IMG/VR virus record: IMGVR_UViG_3300006112_000049
Coordinates: 1-25,640 of that record
Length of the DNA stretch: 25,640 nucleotides
DNA from: a virus
Reading direction: 5' to 3' (one strand)
Every line of letters starts with the position of its first letter. Positions within the stretch are counted from its first letter, which is position 1. The notes beneath the pieces were generated by a model. The model searched no databases, was not told the origin of the DNA, and was given only the letters and a program-made list of their open reading frames with translations. This document shows positions 20,025-25,640 of this stretch, in pieces. The position numbers and the translations under genes were made by a program.

Positions 20025-20033
20025 AATTTATCC

Positions 20034-23000
20034 TTATGCTACTTTAGTGCCTGGACTACTTACCCATGACCATTGATTGTTGGTTGTGTCCCAATAGGCC
20101 AAACTTCCTCCTGTTTGTCCACCAGTGCTGCCATTGCTGACTGCAACTATCTGACCTGCTACACCTGTTGCGGCCAATTGTGCAACGGTAAACACACCCA
20201 ACTGCATATAACCAGTTGTGGCAGTATTGTTGATTACGATATTACCATTGGTTTGTATTAAGGTAGAGCTGTCTTCGTTCAATACACTATAGGCTCGTTG
20301 TGCACCTGCTGATGCTGTACCAATGGTACCTGCCCAACCTGAAAATGTATGCAGGCCAATAGCGTTCAAACAGGTTAAACTTGAACTGAATGAAGCTACG
20401 CAACCACTAAACAAACGTGCATATTGAATGTTGGCTGTGGCTGTGCCGCCGTTGATGCTATTAAAAGTTATATTACTGAATGAACCAGTAGCATATAACA
20501 CGTTAGCCGTAGCGGCACCTGCAGGAACGACCTGAATACTTCCGCCCACACCAATCACGCTGGATACGTTACCAAATCCATTAATGGTTGTCTGTGGTCC
20601 AGCGGCACCTATGGTTGATGCACCTGCTGTGGCGGTATTAGCCACCATGGGTCCATAAGTTTGGCCAGACATAAACATGTCAAGATATTGACGGCTACCA
20701 TACACACGATCTTGCAGGGTAAACGCATTGCCAGTTTGTGGCCAAAAACCTGAATACAATACTGCACCAGTGGTTATTCTGTTTTGACTGGTTTGACCTG
20801 AACCAGTATAGCTCACGTTGGCAGATTGAACAAATCCAACAGCAATGCTATTTTGAGTTTGATTTGCAGTCTGTGAAGTTGGTGCTGCCAATACACCATT
20901 AACATAAACAGGTGCATAGGTAAATGTGTTGTTACTTAAACTGCCTTTGTAACTGCTACCAAGCGTTGGTGTGCTCAAAGGATAAGCATTGGCAAACACA
21001 CGTTGATTTACACTATCATATAACACTTTGCCTGCCAAATTGCCTGAGAATGATGAATATGAAACACCATTGGCCCAGAATACACCTGAGGTAGTAACAA
21101 TATTACCAAGATTTGCTGTAACACCAGTGGCACCAGAGGTCAAATAAGCTGCTACATTGGCATTGCCATAACTTGAAACAATACCAGTTAAAAATGCTCC
21201 ATTACCAACAAAATAACCACCAACACCATTGGTACCAATGGCAATAATATTACCACCAAAATAATTTATAGAATCATTTGATTGGGCACGTGCAGTTAAA
21301 TTACCTCCATTGACATTGGTATCAGACGCAATAGTAACAAATGCTACACCTGGGTTATAATTAGGTGATGTACTTGGAAGTAATTGAATAGTATCAGATT
21401 TTACTTGGAATTGGCTGGTAGGAACAAGTACTTCACTAGATCCTCCAATGAATACCTGCGTACCTTGTACTATGGTATTGGCCGCATAGGTACTACCTAA
21501 ACTTGCCGTGGTCAAATATGCTGCAACGTTAGTATTGCTATAGGTACTTGGTTGAGCAGGTAGGTTGACCAATTGGCTACCATCACCAACAAAATAATAA
21601 CCTGGTTTGACAATAATATTACCGTTATTAGCAATGACAGCATTTCCATTAGGATCGCCCCCAACAATATTTAGATAACCATTGATACCAACTTCAGTGG
21701 TATCACTGGTATCACCTAATACAATAATACCACCTGCTCCTGAACTTGCTTGAATATCTACGGAACCAACACCTGTAATTGTTGTAGCTCCAGCATTGTT
21801 ATAATTATATCCAGTAATGCTGGTTATATTGGGTTGTGCGGCAGTGGTTAAGGTACCTCCAACACTGGTAAAATATCCTGTGCCAGCAGGATAAAGGAAA
21901 CTGCCTATATCGCCTGTGTAGGTTGGCAAATAAGCGGCCACGTTGGCGTTGCCATAACTACCTGAACCACCACCTGTGTTGGTAATTGTAACTACACCTG
22001 TACCGCCTACAGGACTAATACTGATGCCTGTGCCAGCAATAATTTGGCTTACACCTGATGATCCACCTGCGGAATATGGAGCACCATTGGCCCAATAAAC
22101 ACCTGAGGTAGTAATCAAATTACCTGTTGTAGTTGTTCCAGTGGTATTGGTATTACCGCTGGTGGTTAAATTGGTAATTGTGGCATTGTTGCCATTCAAA
22201 TTACCAGTAACCGTTAGATTACCAAATTGCTGATTGTTTATAGGATTGGTAATGCTGGTTATAAAACGACCTTGTGCGCCATTATAACTGACATAACCAA
22301 CACGAGTTACATAACCTGTTGCTGGTGGATAATTTTGTAATACGCCTGGTGTAGTTGAACTTAGATATAAGCTATCACCAGCTTGATATGATACTAGTAA
22401 AATATTAGCCACTGTACCAGATGAAACCACATAACCATATGATCCAGCTGGAATAGCCTGATTAGCCACACCAGCTACTTGTGCTGATGCTAATGTATTG
22501 CCTTGAGCTAGAGCAATATTAGGCCAAGAACCAAATGCTCCATTGATATAAACAGGAGCACCTTGAACAATAGTTGATCCAGTATTGTTATAGGCTCTAA
22601 ATTGTGTTTCTTGACCAACATTAACTTCATTGTTGGTTACACTATTGTAGTATGATACACTATCTTGTATGCTGTCATACCACATTAGACCCTTGGCATA
22701 AGTGGGATTATTTGGAGTAGACAATGTTATAAATTGGCTAATGTTTACATTGGCTGCTTCAATATTGCCATTGTAGATTGGCAAATACGCGGCCACGTTG
22801 GCATTGCCATAGGTACTACCTGCAGTAATACCAGTTAGATAATATCCATTGCCTGTAAAATATTGTGTGGTACTAATGTTGGCTGTGCTGGTGATAACGT
22901 TTCCAACAATAAAATTAGCATTATTAAAAGTAATATATTTACTTTTGATATCAATATTACCTGTACCTATGGGATCACCATTTGAATGTGTAGACCAAAT

Positions 23001-25628
23001 GCTAACACTTGGTTCTCCTGAAGATCCACAACCATAAATTAAAACAGGACTACCACTAATTTCTGTTGATACTCCATTAGCAAATTGGGTACCTACAAAT
23101 ACAGAATCACCTGATGTTCCAATATTAATTCCACTACCAGCATTGTTAATTTGACCAGTTTGTAATGCACCATAGTTTGTAATACCATTAATAAACAAAG
23201 TAGAGTTGCTTGCTGCAATAGATCCTGGCGTAATTTTTACGCTTGTGCCTCCTGGTGTTCCAACCAATAGGTTTCCAGTAAGACTTGCGGCATTTCCAAG
23301 GAAATATGCAGTACTACCTTGACTACCAACATTACCTGCATAGGTTGGCAAATAAGTGGCCACATTGGAATTGCCATAATTGCTGGTACCAAATGTTATG
23401 TTGGCATAAGTTTCAAATGCACCTACATTGGCGTTTAAGGTATTCAATGCCACAGCTTGAGCAGCCGCATTAGCATTTAAATTACTGATAGTGGGATCTG
23501 TATTGCTGGCTAGGTAAGCGGCAACCTGTGTATTACCATAATTAATAGTTGTTAAAATGCTTACGCCATTGGCAAATAGATAATTGTTAGAATATACCTT
23601 GCCGCTGATAGTATTGTTGGAATACACATTTCCAATATTTGCAGCAGAACCAATAACCCAACCACCAACAGAAGAAAGTGCTTGTAAAACAATGTTACCT
23701 TGTGTAAGATTAATTCCCTGGCCAATTGTCGCATAATTTCCCAATGATGCATTACCAGATACTGATACCTGACTAGAAAAGGTTAATGTGCCAGTAGTAT
23801 TTGACACACCATTGGCATAGGTAAAGTAAGCGATTGCACCACTTGTCTGTGGATAAACGGTCAAAGTATTGGTGGTGCCTAGACTACTACCAATGTTTAA
23901 TATACCATACGATTGTGTAGCATTACCAAAAATATTAACACTGGCTGCATTGATAGTGTTGGTATAAGCAGGTAATAAACTGCTTAATGCTTGTTCAGAC
24001 CCATAACTGGTAAATTCATTTGTACTGGTATTGTAAAATGCCAAATTAAGACTGGTTAATCCTGTGCCAATTGAACGCACTGGACTTACAAAGAAACCAG
24101 AGGTACTTGGATTTAATGCGGCTTCACTGGCATTGAGTGCAATACTTTCAGATGCTTGGTTGGTTTGACCAGCATACTGACCAATAGCAACAGCACCACC
24201 ACCTTGATTAGTTTGGCCAGCGGCATAACCAATGGCAACAGAATATTCGCTTGATCCACTTTCTTGTGCAAAGGTACCAATAGCAACTGATTGTGATTGT
24301 ATTTGTCCGCCTGCTTGTTGTCCAATAGCAACTGCACTACCACCTCCGCTTACAGCGGCATTACCAGCACCTTGACCAATATAAACACTATTAGTGTTTA
24401 ATCCATTGCCTGCGTTTTCACCAATGCTTACGCCTGTGCCTGTTGGATATGCATTTGCACCAAGACCAATAATAACAGGATTAATGCTCTTTAATGCAGT
24501 AACCACATTGGCATTTATTCCACTAATAATGCTGTTAATTTCAGTTTGTTGTACAGCGGCATTACTAAACAATGTGTTGATTTGTGTTGCTTGTACAGCG
24601 GCATTGGCATTTAAATTACTGATTGTTGGATCAGTGTTGCCTGCTAGGTAAGCGGCTGTTGCTGCTTGATTAAAATAACCTGAGCCATTGGCAAAGAAAA
24701 ATCCATTACTATAAACATCTGCAGCCCATACGTTACCAGCAACACCCAACCCACCATACGTGATAATGGCACCTGTACCTGTGCTGGTACTTGGTGTTGT
24801 TGAGTTTGCTATGATTGTGGTTGTAACAATAGTATTGATATTGGTAAAGAATACATTGCCAGCAAGATTTAAATTACCAGAAACGGTTAAATTACCAGCA
24901 GACAAGTTACCTGTATAGGTACTTAAATAACCTGGCATGTAGGCCGCTACGTTAGAGTTGCCATAATTTGAACTGGCAAAAGGAGTACCATTTGACCAAA
25001 ATATGCCATTGCTTACAACAACATTAGCAGAATTTACACTACCAGCATTGTTGATATTGCCATAGTTGGTCAAACTGCCTTGGTTAATAATATTGTTTTG
25101 ATTGTTGATGGTACCTGTATAGATACTGCCTAACAAGTATGCAGCCAATTGTGTGTTGCCATACACTTCACTTTGTAGTATGGCTACGTTTGATATAATA
25201 CTGGCAATAGTAGGATCACCTGGCAAATAAGTTGCCACATTGCTAACGGTAACACTTTCTACGCGACCTTTGGCATCAACCGTAATAACAGGAATTAAAC
25301 TATTGGATCCATAGGTGCCTGCAGTAACAGCAGTATTGCTTAATGTGGTAGTAATACTATTGCCAACAAAACCAAAACCTGTAACGTCGCCTACCAATCG
25401 CAAAGAAAGATTACCACTTGGTCCGCCAACGTTGGATACAAAGGCCTCAACTTGGCTATAACCAGTTGCAGGATCCAATTGGAAATAAACCGTACCGTTG
25501 TTGCTTAACAAATCTAATAATTGTTGAGCATTACTGATGATTGGTGAAGCACCAGAATTGATATACAATCCTGGAGTATTAGCAACGGCTACGTTAGCGT
25601 TACCTGTAATTCCATACAAACCTGGCAT
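20034..25628 (-). CDS. Giant tail fibre protein, YadA-like and NVAAYL repeats
   Basis: 1864 residues, starting MPGLYGITGNANVAVANTPG. AAGGA lies 7 nt before the ATG. Residues about 100-130 hold VTAGTYGSNSLIPVITVDAK, a common marine phage fibre segment. Residues about 275-300 hold GTGAIITYGGLGVAGNVWA. A YadA-head-type region at about 398-505 has SVAIG/AVAIG repeats with x-AG turns. Throughout there are at least eight YGNxNVAAYLP-type modules with WANG.PY. The C-terminus contains LAYWDTTNNQWSWVS, typical of marine fibres. It probably forms a trimeric fibre that binds host surface. No chaperone domain is apparent. Repeats are a likely hotspot for recombination. Confidence 0.85.
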   Translation of the reverse strand: MPGLYGITGNANVAVANTPGLYINSGASPIISNAQQLLDLLSNNGTVYFQLDPATGYSQVEAFVSNVGGPSGNLSLRLVGDVTGFGFVGNSITTTLSNTAVTAGTYGSNSLIPVITVDAKGRVESVTVSNVATYLPGDPTIASIISNVAILQSEVYGNTQLAAYLLGSIYTGTINNQNNIINQGSLTNYGNINNAGSVNSANVVVSNGIFWSNGTPFASSNYGNSNVAAYMPGYLSTYTGNLSAGNLTVSGNLNLAGNVFFTNINTIVTTTIIANSTTPSTSTGTGAIITYGGLGVAGNVWAADVYSNGFFFANGSGYFNQAATAAYLAGNTDPTISNLNANAAVQATQINTLFSNAAVQQTEINSIISGINANVVTALKSINPVIIGLGANAYPTGTGVSIGENAGNGLNTNSVYIGQGAGNAAVSGGGSAVAIGQQAGGQIQSQSVAIGTFAQESGSSEYSVAIGYAAGQTNQGGGAVAIGQYAGQTNQASESIALNASEAALNPSTSGFFVSPVRSIGTGLTSLNLAFYNTSTNEFTSYGSEQALSSLLPAYTNTINAASVNIFGNATQSYGILNIGSSLGTTNTLTVYPQTSGAIAYFTYANGVSNTTGTLTFSSQVSVSGNASLGNYATIGQGINLTQGNIVLQALSSVGGWVIGSAANIGNVYSNNTISGKVYSNNYLFANGVSILTTINYGNTQVAAYLASNTDPTISNLNANAAAQAVALNTLNANVGAFETYANITFGTSNYGNSNVATYLPTYAGNVGSQGSTAYFLGNAASLTGNLLVGTPGGTSVKITPGSIAASNSTLFINGITNYGALQTGQINNAGSGINIGTSGDSVFVGTQFANGVSTEISGSPVLIYGCGSSGEPSVSIWSTHSNGDPIGTGNIDIKSKYITFNNANFIVGNVITSTANISTTQYFTGNGYYLTGITAGSTYGNANVAAYLPIYNGNIEAANVNISQFITLSTPNNPTYAKGLMWYDSIQDSVSYYNSVTNNEVNVGQETQFRAYNNTGSTIVQGAPVYINGAFGSWPNIALAQGNTLASAQVAGVANQAIPAGSYGYVVSSGTVANILLVSYQAGDSLYLSSTTPGVLQNYPPATGYVTRVGYVSYNGAQGRFITSITNPINNQQFGNLTVTGNLNGNNATITNLTTSGNTNTTGTTTTGNLITTSGVYWANGAPYSAGGSSGVSQIIAGTGISISPVGGTGVVTITNTGGGSGSYGNANVAAYLPTYTGDIGSFLYPAGTGYFTSVGGTLTTAAQPNITSITGYNYNNAGATTITGVGSVDIQASSGAGGIIVLGDTSDTTEVGINGYLNIVGGDPNGNAVIANNGNIIVKPGYYFVGDGSQLVNLPAQPSTYSNTNVAAYLTTASLGSTYAANTIVQGTQVFIGGSSEVLVPTSQFQVKSDTIQLLPSTSPNYNPGVAFVTIASDTNVNGGNLTARAQSNDSINYFGGNIIAIGTNGVGGYFVGNGAFLTGIVSSYGNANVAAYLTSGATGVTANLGNIVTTSGVFWANGVSYSSFSGNLAGKVLYDSVNQRVFANAYPLSTPTLGSSYKGSLSNNTFTYAPVYVNGVLAAPTSQTANQTQNSIAVGFVQSANVSYTGSGQTSQNRITTGAVLYSGFWPQTGNAFTLQDRVYGSRQYLDMFMSGQTYGPMVANTATAGASTIGAAGPQTTINGFGNVSSVIGVGGSIQVVPAGAATANVLYATGSFSNITFNSINGGTATANIQYARLFSGCVASFSSSLTCLNAIGLHTFSGWAGTIGTASAGAQRAYSVLNEDSSTLIQTNGNIVINNTATTGYMQLGVFTVAQLAATGVAGQIVAVSNGSTGGQTGGSLAYWDTTNNQWSWVSSPGTKVA

Positions 25629-25640
25629 ATTTTAATCCTT

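Noticed and set aside
20034-25628. Searched for CRISPR-like repeats among fibre repeats
   Set aside because: Repeats are in frame, degenerate and encode protein modules; there are no short palindromic repeats with regular spacers.

Overview
The window looks like the late (virion) half of a tailed double-stranded DNA phage genome, most likely a marine phage with short-tail (podovirus-like) features. Evidence is the dense packing with 1, 4 or 8 base gene overlaps, a block of ejection-type proteins (one with a lytic transglycosylase domain), a P22 gp10-like tail protein, and a 1864-residue tail fibre built of repeats familiar from marine phage fibres (YGN.NVAAYL, WANG.PY, VTAGTYGS/ITVDAKGR). No host gene, rRNA, tRNA, insertion sequence or CRISPR array was seen. 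The host cannot be named from this window.

Layout, right to left, because most genes are on the minus strand. 25628-16557: tail fibre, gp10-like tail protein, second fibre, small tail-assembly-type protein. 16524-10664: low-complexity virion proteins, gp7-like candidate, 828-aa transglycosylase/ejection protein, 338-aa internal protein. 10667-10019: a Dps-like miniferritin translationally coupled to the ejection genes, and a small coiled-coil protein. 8663-10022 is a plus-strand island: GNAT-like protein, unknown 107 aa, 32-aa membrane peptide, GroES-like co-chaperonin, 52-aa protein. It is divergent from an HNH endonuclease on its left and convergent with the Dps cluster on its right. 8595-4427: HNH endonuclease, beta-class DNA methyltransferase and six small unknown genes separated by structured non-coding stretches. 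4245-1: small basic, His-rich or Pro/Gln-rich phage proteins, a TerS-like protein, an endonuclease VII-like protein, and the 5' part of a larger gene that leaves the window.

Control signals: the 7-mer (C/T/A)TAAATA, which resembles the T4-type late promoter TATAAATA, lies in gene orientation upstream of eleven genes. In one place it forms a 16-bp palindrome exactly between divergent genes. At three genes it sits 5-6 nt before the ATG with no Shine-Dalgarno sequence, which would give leaderless mRNAs. Two good Rho-independent terminators (4346-4376, 7869-7909) and two weaker ones were found. The non-coding stretches at 5610-5878, 6317-6446, 6642-6792 and 7910-7983 hold long nested inverted repeats that are candidate RNA control or processing elements.

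The points most worth following are the phage Dps with an intact ferroxidase signature in the ejection operon, the TAAATA promoter system with apparent leaderless genes, and the run of structured intergenic elements. Five short or partial genes (1-550, 4072-4245, 9499-9597, 9864-10022, 10019-10195) would be missed or mis-started by a length-filtered ORF search.
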